A stretch of 38,941 bases of DNA from a bacterium. Its GTDB lineage: Bacteria; Patescibacteriota; Minisyncoccia; Sungbacterales; GWA2-42-14. Of the stretch, positions 29,962 to 38,858 are shown piece after piece. The notes beneath the pieces were generated by a model. That model searched no databases. It was not told where the DNA came from and saw nothing but the letters and a program-made list of their open reading frames with translations. The translations under genes and the position numbers were made by a program. The stretch is from assembly GCA_030649305.1 (NCBI GenBank), contig JAUSFV010000026.1:1-38941 (forward strand), given 5' to 3'. The first letter of the stretch is position 1, and each line of letters opens with the position of its first letter.

Positions 29962-31053
29962 TTAGTTAGCGGGTAAAAGTAACGCGACCGGCTGTGATTG
30001 TTGGGGAAGACCTTTGTAATCATTTCCGTTGTCAAAGGGGTTGAAGCGGATGTACGCTTCTTTGGCGTGTTTTTGGGTAACCGCTAAATAATACTTTCGG
30101 GTTGTTTTTGGGTTTGAATGTCCGAGTAATCGCGCAATATAATCCAGTGGACAGCCGTTAGCCATGAAGAGCGTTCCGAATGTATGGCGAAGCGTGTGCA
30201 ACACGATTTTTCTCTTGGTGCCGGATTCTTGTATCAGATGATGAAAGTCGCCTTCCATAGTTCGGAGCGTTAATGCTCGTATTTTTTCTTTTCCATTACT
30301 GATAACAAAGAGCGCCGGATGGCTGTCATTCCTTTTGGAAAGGTATTGGTCAAGCCAGTGATAGACGCGTTCGGTGAGGTACACGGATCGTTTCTTCTTG
30401 CCTTTCCCGATTATCTCTATTTCCTCCGGTCGAGATGCCAATTCTGCTCTGGTGAGATTTAGGGCTTCTGAGGGTCGCATCCCCGTGTTGAGCATGAGTT
30501 CAATAAACGCGCGCAGGCGAACATCGCGGATTTTGGTATAATCCAGCAGAGTAAAGAGTGTCTCTTGTTCGGCTATTTCCAGAAATTCTACAGTTTCCGG
30601 AGCGGGAACTATGGGGATGCGGATGTCCCATTGGAAAAGAGCAATCTTTTTTTCTTCCTCTATAAACTTGTGGAAGTGTTTCAGCGCCCACAGATGGTCT
30701 GCTATTGTGCCGGTGGCAAGGTTTCTCTTTCGGAGCGTGAATACCCAGTCGTTCACGCTGTCTCGGGTGAGTTCGTCCAAATTCAAAATCGCCTTCTCTT
30801 TGGAGAATTGCCGCAGGTCTTTGAGGTATTTTTTGAATGTGGCGGGCGCTAATCCTTTTCGGAATAGATATTCCCCAAATTCAATAATGAGTTGCTTCAT
30901 GTCGGGCAAAACCCGCCGAGACGAATCGTCAGATTTATACCCTTGAATACCCATATCTTCGCCAATAATCGGCAGGTGGTCAAGCTGGCGCAAAATCTCC
31001 GCCGTTTCGCGGGTGTTTGGAAAGTGATTGGGTTTTAAGAGATTATTTCGCAT
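29962..31053 (-). CDS. tyrosine recombinase (integrase, XerC/D-like)
   Basis: 363 residues. N-terminal SAM-like core-binding domain (about 50-150, FRKGLAPATFKKYLKDLRQF), then the catalytic domain with Arg193 (LNTGMRPSEALNL), Lys near 217-221, His286-x-x-Arg289 (LHTLRHTFGTLF), His312 (LLGHSNPKTTRKYY) and Tyr321 or 322. All catalytic residues are present. It overlaps the upstream PrimPol gene by 11 bp. Its place in a replication operon beside a tRNA suggests a mobile-element integrase rather than the chromosomal XerC/D. N-terminal extension of about 50 residues is longer than in XerC. Confidence 0.9.
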   Translation of the reverse strand: MRNNLLKPNHFPNTRETAEILRQLDHLPIIGEDMGIQGYKSDDSSRRVLPDMKQLIIEFGEYLFRKGLAPATFKKYLKDLRQFSKEKAILNLDELTRDSVNDWVFTLRKRNLATGTIADHLWALKHFHKFIEEEKKIALFQWDIRIPIVPAPETVEFLEIAEQETLFTLLDYTKIRDVRLRAFIELMLNTGMRPSEALNLTRAELASRPEEIEIIGKGKKKRSVYLTERVYHWLDQYLSKRNDSHPALFVISNGKEKIRALTLRTMEGDFHHLIQESGTKRKIVLHTLRHTFGTLFMANGCPLDYIARLLGHSNPKTTRKYYLAVTQKHAKEAYIRFNPFDNGNDYKGLPQQSQPVALLLPAN

Positions 31054-32875
31054 AAGATTCAGTTTTAATATCTTCCTGTTTTCCTGCCCCTATATATGGT
31101 TGGAAAGCAGGAAGTTCATTCGATTCGTCATTGTCGGTATTAATGGGATTAGAAGATGTCCCGGGAATTTGGTAATGTGTTTTACGTTCCCCCTTGGGTA
31201 ATTCTTTTTTGGGGACTCTTTCGATGTCGCCAGTTTCTTCAGCCAGCTTTATTCCCCCATCTATGACATCTCTGCCATAGTCATCGCCAAGAAGTTCAAG
31301 AATTTCTGGGCGATTCTTCATCCCTTCCGCAAGCAGCAGCTTCATAGCTTCAGCGACTTCTTCGGTCTTTTTCTTTTTTTCATCATGACCACCGGCATAT
31401 TCAAATCCTGACGGTCCTAATGCGCCTTGAGTAATACTGATTTCAAATGGCGGCAGTAGTTCGCCTTGACGTAATTTTGTTTGACGGAGAATAAGGCGGT
31501 CTTCTTCTTCATTTTTTTTCTCAATAGTAATATGACAATCTACCGCTGCTAAAATGTCGGATGAGCCTCGCATATTTTGTCCGGGGTTATTTGCTTTCTG
31601 CCAGTTTTGTTTTCTATGATGATGCGTGAAGAGAATAGATGCCCCCGCAGTTATTATTTTTTGAAGACCACTAAATACTTTCGCCATGCCCCCCGCATCA
31701 TTTTCTTCTTGCTGGTGGACTCGCACAAGAGAATCAAGTATGACGAGTTTTATATTTTTCTCCTTAACAATCTCTAAGATCATGTTGCGGACCGATTCTA
31801 TGTCTACCTTGATACCGTTTTGGGAGAGATAATAGATATTGTCTGCCTCTTTTGCCCCAAGTAATCCAAGGCGTTTTTTCAAAAGCCGCAAATGGTCTTC
31901 CTCGTCTATAATCAGCACACTGCCTTGTGTTGTTTTGAATGTACCGAATACAGGGAGACTGCGTGATATACAGAGTGCGATATGAATAGTTACCCAAGTT
32001 TTAAAGTCGCCAGGATTCCCAGAGAGTGCCGTTAGTCCTTGTTTTGGAATTAACGACTCAACAAGCCACTCCTCCTCGCCGAAGTCATGCGTTAGGATTT
32101 CGCCGATGGTCCATAGGCGGGGTCTATTGGTGGGAGTCCAGTTAGCTTCTGGTTCTCTTTCATCAGCGTGATATTTTTTTATGCTTTCCCAAACACCTCG
32201 AAGTTCTGTTTCCGAAAGAGGTGGTATGTTTTTGGTATTCCAAACTTTAAATTGTTCCCAGCCTATGCTTTCTAATAGTTCCGGTGCAGTAGAACTAATG
32301 ATTTTCCCCGCAATAGATGCTGCGGTGTCGTTCCTGGAGCCCTCGGAAGCGCCATCTTTACCAGATAGCCATTTCTTGTCGTTCTCTTTGGAAAGCTTCG
32401 CTTTAGTAATCCATTCTGGCATCTGGGAAAAAGCAGAATCATTTAGTGAAGTAGTCCACTCATATGTTCCTTTATCGCTTATAGACGGTGGGGCGAGTAC
32501 ATATCCGCCATCTCCTCTTATGTCGGTTAATGCTCTGACTCTTGCGCCATTCGGCACTTCATAACCAGGATGTTTATAATAGAGGTGGATCCCGCCCCCG
32601 CCACTTTTTGCTGTAACTGTTGGTAGATAACCATCGCTATTTCCTCCTTTTTCAATATCCACAACAACTATGCCGGATATTTTTCCAGTTACTATTCCTA
32701 TGTTCATATTCGGATAGTTTTTAAACCATTCCTCTATTTCTTTAGAAGATGCTTTTCGTTGTTGATACGCCCCCCACGCAATCAGAGGCTTCTTATCTGC
32801 CCCGACTGGGATGATTGAAAACCCCTTTGATTGATAATCTAACGCCACTTCTAATTTTAAGTTTTTGTTTTCCAT
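31043..32875 (-). CDS. PrimPol-AAA replication protein of a mobile element
   Basis: 610 residues from the ATG at 32875, chosen because a longer frame overlaps the previous gene. The N-terminal bifunctional primase-polymerase domain has Asp73 and Glu75 in VVVDIEKGG, His97 in GGGGIHLYYKHPG and Asp118 in DIRGDGGYVLAPPS. After a linker comes a RepA-like AAA domain: LTALSGNPGDFKTWVTIHIA, ILIIDEEDHLRLLKKRLGLL-type strand, Walker B VILDSLVRVHQQEENDAGGM and ILFTHHHRKQNW. Such fusions start replication of plasmids and integrative elements. The Walker A is unusual, with GDFKT in place of GxGKT. Confidence 0.9.
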   Translation of the reverse strand: MENKNLKLEVALDYQSKGFSIIPVGADKKPLIAWGAYQQRKASSKEIEEWFKNYPNMNIGIVTGKISGIVVVDIEKGGNSDGYLPTVTAKSGGGGIHLYYKHPGYEVPNGARVRALTDIRGDGGYVLAPPSISDKGTYEWTTSLNDSAFSQMPEWITKAKLSKENDKKWLSGKDGASEGSRNDTAASIAGKIISSTAPELLESIGWEQFKVWNTKNIPPLSETELRGVWESIKKYHADEREPEANWTPTNRPRLWTIGEILTHDFGEEEWLVESLIPKQGLTALSGNPGDFKTWVTIHIALCISRSLPVFGTFKTTQGSVLIIDEEDHLRLLKKRLGLLGAKEADNIYYLSQNGIKVDIESVRNMILEIVKEKNIKLVILDSLVRVHQQEENDAGGMAKVFSGLQKIITAGASILFTHHHRKQNWQKANNPGQNMRGSSDILAAVDCHITIEKKNEEEDRLILRQTKLRQGELLPPFEISITQGALGPSGFEYAGGHDEKKKKTEEVAEAMKLLLAEGMKNRPEILELLGDDYGRDVIDGGIKLAEETGDIERVPKKELPKGERKTHYQIPGTSSNPINTDNDESNELPAFQPYIGAGKQEDIKTESYAK

Positions 32876-32888
32876 ATTTTTATGTGTT

Positions 32889-33164
32889 TTATATGTCGAA
32901 CTTTCCCCAATCATCTCCTAAAACCCATCTTATGGTTTCAAGCCGACCATTTAACATTCCACATTTAAAAATCGAATATGGACCAAGGTTCTTTTTCCCG
33001 TATTTCTTCTCCATGTCCTTGGCAGCCATAAGGACTCTTTTGATGTCTTTCTTTACTACCGGATCTTTTTCCTTCATTCGTTTTATAACCGGCAGATATC
33101 GGTGGTACCACATCTTATCCGTGGTGATGTTTTCTTCTTTTTTGATTTCTTTGATTTTTCTCAT
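32889..33164 (-). CDS. small basic hypothetical protein of the element
   Basis: 91 residues, rich in Lys and Glu. Ends MLNGRLETIRWVLGDDWGKF, a segment with aromatic and acidic residues. Thirteen bp separate its stop from the PrimPol start, so it is co-transcribed. No family recognised; plausible as a small element-encoded accessory protein. Confidence 0.65.
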   Translation of the reverse strand: MRKIKEIKKEENITTDKMWYHRYLPVIKRMKEKDPVVKKDIKRVLMAAKDMEKKYGKKNLGPYSIFKCGMLNGRLETIRWVLGDDWGKFDI

Positions 33165-33266
33165 AATGTTTTTAATTTTAGTTAGTTTTTTAATGATAAT
33201 CTGGTTGAGATGAGGGATAACTCGTCTTTCTATTATTACCCGCCTAAAACACCCCCTCTATACCCC

Positions 33267-33593
33267 CTAAACACTACTCCCAGCTGGCGACTCTAAGTCC
33301 CTTTGAGGGTTATTCGGATCTTCAATTGCCCTAAAGAGCGTTCTTACCTCTTTTGAGGTGTTTTCGATAATGCTTACCATTTCCTTTAAGGTCTTATCTT
33401 TGCCATCGGCAAGATTTTTTCTCGTCATATGGGTTACAACCTCTTCGAAGCATTCTCCAATCGTCAGAAAATAAGTATGATAACCCCTCACAATTGTTTG
33501 TTTTTTGTTTTCCCTAATCACCAAGACATACTGTCTATCATCTGCAAATAGGGATATTGTGGGTGTTATATGCGCGATTAGTTTTTGGTTCAT
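33267..33593 (-). CDS. hypothetical element protein
   Basis: 108 residues. Contains strands and helices in IAHITPTISLFADDRQYVLV and a helical end with MVSIIENTSKEVRTLFRAIE. No recognised family. It lies 102 bp upstream of the 91-residue gene and 119 bp downstream of the regulator, same strand. Confidence 0.6.
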   Translation of the reverse strand: MNQKLIAHITPTISLFADDRQYVLVIRENKKQTIVRGYHTYFLTIGECFEEVVTHMTRKNLADGKDKTLKEMVSIIENTSKEVRTLFRAIEDPNNPQRDLESPAGSSV

Positions 33594-33712
33594 ATGGTTT
33601 AAGAATTATTTTTATAAAGGTCTTTTTTTCGACCAAATTAAAAAGACTTAGGGCTTGTTACCCTAAGTCTATATGCCACATGGGGACTCTCTTTTGTCTC
33701 CTCGTTGTCTCC

Positions 33713-34534
33713 TTATGGTCTCCCTATTTTTTTACTTATTGTGTATCGGTTGTTTTTTCTTTCGATCATGGTTTCGGATGTATGATATTCTTTTTTAACC
33801 CTTTCATTTATACGGTCTCTTGTGTCACCTATAAAACGCTTATCTTCTTCCTGTGTTTTGCCATGCCTCTCCATTTTTTCTGCAATCTCATCCCATTCTA
33901 ATCCTTGATGTGGTTCTTGCTCACTTATAATCCTTAAAAGTTTGCATTCATCACTTTCTGGTCTAAATTTGATTTCAACATCACCAATTTTTAATACACA
34001 TGTTTCATAATCAAGCACCACATTCGAATCTTTAATCAAAACCCCTGCCGTCTTGTTTTGTGCAGAGTTTTTAGAATTTAATTCATCAATCAGTTCTCTA
34101 ATTTTTGTTTTGATAGCTTCAATGCTTTCGCCTTTAATTGTGGCGGGTGGGACCAGTAAAAATCCTGAAAATCGCAGATTACCAGTTTTTTGAAGTTTTC
34201 TAATTTTTGGTTTAATGCTTTTGCCCTTAACTGTTGCGGATGGGATTGATAAAAATGGATTAATAGCTTCTTGCCTCTCAAGATTCATATAATCCAGCTC
34301 AACACGAGGATAGTGGAAATCCAGCCCCTTGGTCCAAAGGTATTTTTCTATAGAGTCTATATCCTCCGTTACTCTTAGACTAGAAAGACTAATATCATTA
34401 GAGTTGATTTCAAGAGATTTATTTTTTTTCACTTTTTCTGACTCATAATTATAGAATTCAGCAATGTCACAACAATATTCTAGTTGCTTCAGTATTCCTA
34501 AAACTTCTTGTTCAAATAAAGTTAGATTTTCCAT
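33713..34534 (-). CDS. winged-helix regulator-like protein with duplicated linker
   Basis: 273 residues. The C-terminal part (about 165-273) resembles an OmpR/PhoB-type winged helix: VCLKIGDVEIKF-type strands (read CVLKIGDVEIKFRPESDECK), WDEIAEKMERHGKT and IERKNNRYTISKK. There is no receiver domain. The middle holds a repeated unit (PSATVKGKSIKPKIRKL and PPATIKGESIEAIKTKIREL), a short internal duplication. First gene of the element's minus-strand run, and likely its regulator. Confidence 0.68.
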   Translation of the reverse strand: MENLTLFEQEVLGILKQLEYCCDIAEFYNYESEKVKKNKSLEINSNDISLSSLRVTEDIDSIEKYLWTKGLDFHYPRVELDYMNLERQEAINPFLSIPSATVKGKSIKPKIRKLQKTGNLRFSGFLLVPPATIKGESIEAIKTKIRELIDELNSKNSAQNKTAGVLIKDSNVVLDYETCVLKIGDVEIKFRPESDECKLLRIISEQEPHQGLEWDEIAEKMERHGKTQEEDKRFIGDTRDRINERVKKEYHTSETMIERKNNRYTISKKIGRP

Positions 34535-34760
34535 TGGTTTTGCGTTATGGCCGGAACGGGCTTATTGCCAATTCAGCCATATTTTATAGAAATCTCTCGT
34601 TACTTTGATTAAGTTATAGCAGATCTTACTTCACTGCGCTACTCTTATTATGAAGTCCTATCCTGGGGGCTGGATTTTTAGAAAGTTGGGTGGTAGTATC
34701 AAAATATACAATTTAGTGACCTAACCCTTTCGGCTTCGGCTGGGAGGTATGGTTAAAAAT
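34535..34760. other. intergenic region without a gene
   Basis: No open frame or promoter that I trust. A weak hairpin around 34720-34750 (ACCTAACCC with GGGAGGT) may be part of the RNA that follows. The region separates divergent operons, so it should hold the start signals for both. Confidence 0.5.
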
Positions 34761-34860
34761 CGCGAGAAGCATAAAAAACCCATCATCGGGGTCGCTTCTC
34801 GCGTTATGTGGGGAAACCCGCATATGAGCCGTAAGGCTCTACCTGGTGATGGGCTTTTTG
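34761..34860 (+). ncRNA. structured RNA candidate with pseudoknot and terminator
   Basis: Plus-strand pairings: S1 CGCGAGAAGC (34761-34770) with GCTTCTCGCG (34794-34803); S2 CCCATCATC (34779-34787) with GGTGATGGG (34845-34853); S3 ATGTGGG-GAAA-CCCGCAT (34806-34823); S4 GAGCC-GTAA-GGCTC (34826-34839). S2's left strand lies in the S1 loop, so S1 and S2 form a pseudoknot or exclude each other. Both hairpin loops are GNRA only on the plus strand, and two G-T pairs hold only there, so the RNA is plus-strand. TTTTT follows S2, like a terminator. I recognise no named family. It could be a small RNA or an attenuator. Confidence 0.65.
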
Positions 34861-34932
34861 TTTAATAAAGCTTGCTTCATGATGTTATTTAATTTAAAAA
34901 AGGTCGCTCTTATTAATAATAATCTAAAAAAC

Positions 34933-35100
34933 ATGAATCATATTTCAATTAAATGGGTGTCTTTAGTCGTAATAATCATTGGTGCTGTTTTTGCTTTCTA
35001 CTGGTTTAGCGTGCGCCCCGCACAAATTCAAAAGAAATGTTATCAGAATCCATATCCAAGCTATAACGAATGCCTAGTCGGAAATGGACTAGCGATATAG
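34933..35100 (+). CDS. small single-pass membrane protein
   Basis: 55 residues from the ATG at 34933 (MNHISIKWVSL). One transmembrane helix (about 8-26), then a short extracytoplasmic tail with two Cys (KKCYQNPYPSYNEC). A longer frame extends into the structured RNA and is not favoured. No ribosome site is visible. It lies 72 bp after the RNA and may be controlled by it. Function unknown. Confidence 0.55.
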   Translation: MNHISIKWVSLVVIIIGAVFAFYWFSVRPAQIQKKCYQNPYPSYNECLVGNGLAI

Positions 35101-35202
35101 ACCAAAAAAGTTAGTGCGTTGTGCGCTTGGCTTAGCTGAAGGGGGCTTTGTGTTTGTCGGCAAGATTCTGTCCGGTGGGTTTATTAATTAATTTATACTT
35201 AT

Positions 35203-36273
35203 ATGCAAAATAGAAAGAAGCCAAGTTGGCTTGATAAACACATCACAATAACTGATGATATCGCTCCTCTCCAAAAGCAACCAGATGCGGAAACTAAACC
35301 GAAGAGGGGCGATAGTCAAATTATTGCTGATCCAAGTGGCCCAAAAACTTTTTGGGGGGTTATGAATGTAGACTTATCAAAAATCACTACTACTAACTGG
35401 TGGCGAATTTTTGGTGTTTTGGTAGGTATCGCTTTGGGGGCTCTGTTTATGTATCTGGGTATACAATTTTGGGACAACTATAGAGCACAGCAGAAAGAGG
35501 TGGAACAAAAGCAGGAACAAGAAAAATTGCTTTTGCAAAAGCAATTGGAACAGCAGCAAGCAGATGCAAAATCGCAGGGTGCAACATTAGACAAACTAAA
35601 GCAACAAGTGACTGATTTAAAGAATAGACCGCCTGAAGTAAGGACTGTAACGAATATTAATCTTCCTGCAATAGTTAAACAGTGGCGACCCCGAATAGCA
35701 TACATTGAGTGTGATTTTTATTATACAAACGGGAAGTTTATTGAGAGTAAGGCGGGATCCGGAGTATGGATAGATTATAAAAGTAATTCACGAATAGTGA
35801 CAAATAGACATATAGTCAGCCGCCAAGACGAATACGGCGTAGGGCCGTTTGGATCATGCCGAAGCAAATTTCCTGACAATAATAATATTTTTACATCCAC
35901 GATGGATAGTATAAGGTTCTCCATCGCTATGCGGTATGATTACGGTTATATAACAATCAGTCCAGATGAACACATAAAAAATCTTCCCCCAGTTACATAT
36001 TGTGCTATGAAAGCCGTTATCGGAGATTCCGTAATTATTTTTGGTTACCCCGGAATTGGTTCCCAAACGGATATTACAGTCACGGAAGGTATTATTTCAG
36101 GTTATGATGGTGATTATTACATTACTTCTGCAAAGATTGAACGCGGCAATTCTGGTGGAGCGGCCATATTAGTAAGACCATATGCTAATTGTTATTTGGG
36201 TCCTCCGTCCTTTGTGCAGATTGGGGCCGTAGAGTCATTGGCTAGAATTCTGGATTTTCATGCCATACCGTAG
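35203..36273 (+). CDS. membrane-anchored trypsin-like serine protease
   Basis: 356 residues: cytoplasmic N-terminus (1-69), one transmembrane helix (about 70-90), a Gln/Glu-rich coiled coil (about 95-140), then a trypsin-like domain. Catalytic residues are His203 in VTNRHIVS, Asp246 in MRYDYGYITIS and Ser317 in ERGNSGGAAIL. It should act outside the membrane in protein quality control or processing. No PDZ domain. Four Cys in the protease domain. Its N-terminal location and following zinc-ribbon genes suggest a membrane stress island. Confidence 0.87.
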   Translation: MQNRKKPSWLDKHITITDDIAPLQKQPDAETKPKRGDSQIIADPSGPKTFWGVMNVDLSKITTTNWWRIFGVLVGIALGALFMYLGIQFWDNYRAQQKEVEQKQEQEKLLLQKQLEQQQADAKSQGATLDKLKQQVTDLKNRPPEVRTVTNINLPAIVKQWRPRIAYIECDFYYTNGKFIESKAGSGVWIDYKSNSRIVTNRHIVSRQDEYGVGPFGSCRSKFPDNNNIFTSTMDSIRFSIAMRYDYGYITISPDEHIKNLPPVTYCAMKAVIGDSVIIFGYPGIGSQTDITVTEGIISGYDGDYYITSAKIERGNSGGAAILVRPYANCYLGPPSFVQIGAVESLARILDFHAIP

Positions 36274-36354
36274 TTACCTTCGATAATCTATTAATATGGC
36301 CAGTAATAAAATAAAATTATCTAAATAAAAGGCTTATATCCTACTATAAAAAAT

Positions 36355-36804
36355 ATGAATACTTTATCAGAGCAGTTTTCAAAAAAAATAGGACGAGGCA
36401 CTTTCGCGCTCCGTTATACCCCCATGGCAATTATTGCATCTCTTTTAACTTTTGGATTATCAGATTCCGTCGTCTCCCCACTGGAGGGTCTCATTCTTAT
36501 TGTTATGGCCCCCTACGCACTATTGCTCATTATTCAAAGATTGAATGATTTAGAATTATCCCGATGGTATGCGCTTTTAACCCTGATACCTCTTGTGAAT
36601 CTTGTATTGGGAGTAACTTTGCTTATCAGAAAGAAAGGAACGGCACCGATATCACTTTGGTCTTATGCCCCGATAATTGATAAGTCAGACGAGAAAATAA
36701 ACACAACCGGAGAGCGTAGCGGGATAAAATATTGTAAGCAATGCGGAACAAAACATACGGAAGACGCAAGGTTTTGTGCTTCGTGCGGAAAGCCGTTCGT
36801 CTAG
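36355..36804 (+). CDS. DUF805-like membrane protein with zinc ribbon
   Basis: 149 residues. Three or four membrane segments in the DUF805 style (IIQRLNDLELSRWYALLTLI and PLVNLVLGVTLLI) followed by a C-terminal zinc ribbon CKQCGTKHTEDARFCASCGK. DUF805 proteins are integral membrane proteins of unknown role. The ribbon probably faces the cytoplasm. It precedes another zinc-ribbon membrane protein by 45 bp. Confidence 0.85.
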   Translation: MNTLSEQFSKKIGRGTFALRYTPMAIIASLLTFGLSDSVVSPLEGLILIVMAPYALLLIIQRLNDLELSRWYALLTLIPLVNLVLGVTLLIRKKGTAPISLWSYAPIIDKSDEKINTTGERSGIKYCKQCGTKHTEDARFCASCGKPFV

Positions 36805-36848
36805 GACGGCGGTATTGGAGCGGCCAGCTTAATAAAAAATATAATTTT

Positions 36849-37796
36849 ATGAAATATTGCTCAAATTGTAAGAATAAAATAGAAGAGGGAGATGGATTTT
36901 GTGAGAGCTGTGGTTATAAGATCGATACTTCTTCAGTGGTGTCTTCGGCGTCGGTAATTTCAAAAAAGGAAAAGGTGGGACAGCTGGTAGGGGTACCTTT
37001 TTATAAGAAAGAGTGGTTTTCTCCCGCAGTAGCCGCTTTTTTTGTGATAGGTCTTGTCGGTATCGGCATAGCGGTGTATAAGTCATCGGGTACTCCAATC
37101 CAAACACCCACGCCATCAATTTCTAATCTCGATACTCTTTCTGTGCTACCGCCACAAATACCAACCCCTACACCCTCTCCTGCGTCACCACCATCGCCTT
37201 CAATTTCTAACCCCGACTATCTGAAAGATCCCTCCGCGTATTTAGTGGACTATGATAATAAAATTTCCCTTCAAATACAAACCGGAAAGGCGTTGTGGGT
37301 AGAAAAAATTAAGAACTCGGTAACGCTAAAGGTTTCTTATTCAATCGTGAGGGCGGGACAAAACATTATTGTTTTTCACGACCTACAGATACCCGGACTA
37401 TCTACGCTCATATACTGGGGAGCTGTTGATAAAGACGAACCTAACCAATGTCAAGAAAAAGCAGCGATAGATTTTCTTACTAAAAATTTATTACATACGG
37501 AGGTATATCTTGCGTATGAAGGAATACAGAATGACACCACAACATGGAGGTTACTAATGCCCGCATCAAACGGAAAAGATACCGCGGATGTTGCCGCATT
37601 CATTGTCTGGAATGGTTACGGAAAGCATCCATTTAATGAACCTTTCTATATGTTTTCTAAAACAGGAGAGGGTAGTTTTTTGAAGTATCCCACCCCATAC
37701 ACTTTGCGTCCGGAATCTACTCCGGCGAGTGAATTGACAGATGCGCAAGTCGTAGCTTCACTTGCAAAACGGGGATTTTGGGGAACATGCAAATAA
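36849..37796 (+). CDS. zinc-ribbon membrane protein with Pro/Ser-rich linker
   Basis: 315 residues from the ATG at 36849 (MKYCSNCKNKIEEGDGFCES); an earlier in-frame start overlaps the previous gene. N-terminal zinc ribbon (CSNC and CESC), a membrane segment (about 56-76), a Thr/Pro/Ser-rich linker (PTPSPASPPSPSIS), then a soluble C-terminal domain of about 190 residues with a nuclease-like or TNase-like feel (VYLAYEGIQNDTTTWRLLMP), not assigned. Organisation is like signalling or stress proteins of the envelope. The next gene overlaps its stop. Confidence 0.75.
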   Translation: MKYCSNCKNKIEEGDGFCESCGYKIDTSSVVSSASVISKKEKVGQLVGVPFYKKEWFSPAVAAFFVIGLVGIGIAVYKSSGTPIQTPTPSISNLDTLSVLPPQIPTPTPSPASPPSPSISNPDYLKDPSAYLVDYDNKISLQIQTGKALWVEKIKNSVTLKVSYSIVRAGQNIIVFHDLQIPGLSTLIYWGAVDKDEPNQCQEKAAIDFLTKNLLHTEVYLAYEGIQNDTTTWRLLMPASNGKDTADVAAFIVWNGYGKHPFNEPFYMFSKTGEGSFLKYPTPYTLRPESTPASELTDAQVVASLAKRGFWGTCK

Positions 37797-38707
37797 AAAT
37801 GAAAAATAACCTGCAAAAAATAAATGAATTGTGGATTCGGTGCGAGAAATGGGCTAAAGTTAGTATTTCGGGTTATCTTGTTGTTGGTACGATAAAAGTT
37901 GCTTTGTGTGCGGTTGTATTTCTTCTGATTTTTTATGGGTTTTTTATAGTAGGTCCTTTCCGTGATAAAACCAATCTTTCTCAAGAATCTTCTGATGCTA
38001 TAAATGATACCTGCACGGTTACAGGTATTAATTTGCACGGAACGATAACGACATATATTCCGGAGCATGCCGAAAACGATTCCTATTTTGACTATGATGT
38101 AACAGCAAGCGAGGAGGTCGTTTGGGCAATTAAAAATGCGAATGAAGATGAAAAAATAAAGGCAATCTTGGTTGAAGTAGATTCAGCGGGTGGCTATCCT
38201 GTAGCCGGAGAGGAGATTGCGAATGCTATAAAAAATAGCGGAAAACCAATTGTGGGATTTATAAGACAGACAGGATCTTCGGCTGCGTATTGGGCACTAA
38301 GCAGTGCTGACAAAATATTTGCATCAAGAAATTCTGATGTGGGAAGTATAGGAGTGACTCAGTCTTATTTAAGTAATGTAGAAAAAAACAAAAAGGACGG
38401 ATATTTGTATGAACAATTAAGTGCGGGTACATATAAAGATTCCGGGAGTATTAATAAGCCATTAACTGCTGAAGAAAAAACCTTGTTTTTAAGGGATATC
38501 AATATTGTGTATGAGAACTTTGTTAAAGATGTGTCACAGAACCGTAAAATCCCGATAGAGAAAGTTAGGAGTTTTGCCGACGGATCAACCGTTTTAGGAG
38601 AGAAAGCGAAAGAGCTGGGTTTGGTTGATGAAATTGGCGGAATGAATGAAGTGGAAAGGTATCTAGAAGAAACAACGGGGGAGAAACCGGAAATTTGTTG
38701 GCAGTAA
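37787..38707 (+). CDS. sppA: SppA-like signal peptide peptidase (S49)
   Basis: 306 residues from the ATG at 37787, overlapping the previous stop; 37799 is an alternative. One transmembrane helix (about 30-55), then a single S49 domain: KAILVEVDSAGGYPVAGEEI, the nucleophile Ser in FIRQTGSSAAYWALSSADKI, and the Lys in LSAGTYKDSGSINKPLT. VGSIGV and KELGLVDEIGG are typical. Single-domain SppA degrades cleaved signal peptides and membrane fragments. It is translationally coupled to the zinc-ribbon gene. Confidence 0.9.
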   Translation: MQIKMKNNLQKINELWIRCEKWAKVSISGYLVVGTIKVALCAVVFLLIFYGFFIVGPFRDKTNLSQESSDAINDTCTVTGINLHGTITTYIPEHAENDSYFDYDVTASEEVVWAIKNANEDEKIKAILVEVDSAGGYPVAGEEIANAIKNSGKPIVGFIRQTGSSAAYWALSSADKIFASRNSDVGSIGVTQSYLSNVEKNKKDGYLYEQLSAGTYKDSGSINKPLTAEEKTLFLRDINIVYENFVKDVSQNRKIPIEKVRSFADGSTVLGEKAKELGLVDEIGGMNEVERYLEETTGEKPEICWQ

Positions 38708-38799
38708 GAAAATGACGGGAAGGTGGATTCTATAACCACGAAACGAGAAAATAGTGATGTGCGGGAAGCAATAGACAACTCCACGCCATAAGTTGTAAT

Positions 38800-38826
38800 C
38801 CGCAGGGGGCTTCCTTTGCGGGTTTT
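38800..38826 (+). terminator. rho-independent terminator after the SppA-like gene
   Basis: CCGCA pairs with TGCGG around a partly paired loop and TTTT follows. It lies 93 bp after the stop codon; no gene is seen between. Confidence 0.7.
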
Positions 38827-38858
38827 ACTTTGTTGATAAGATGTGGTAATTTGATTTT

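Noticed and set aside
29266-31053. tRNA-fMet as a proven attachment site of the recombinase
   Set aside because: No duplicated tRNA segment was found in the window and the integrase is on the 5' side; adjacency alone is not proof.
34761-34860. tmRNA, RNase P RNA or HDV-like ribozyme
   Set aside because: No tRNA-like 3' end, no RNase P core words, and no P3 helix where an HDV-like fold needs one.
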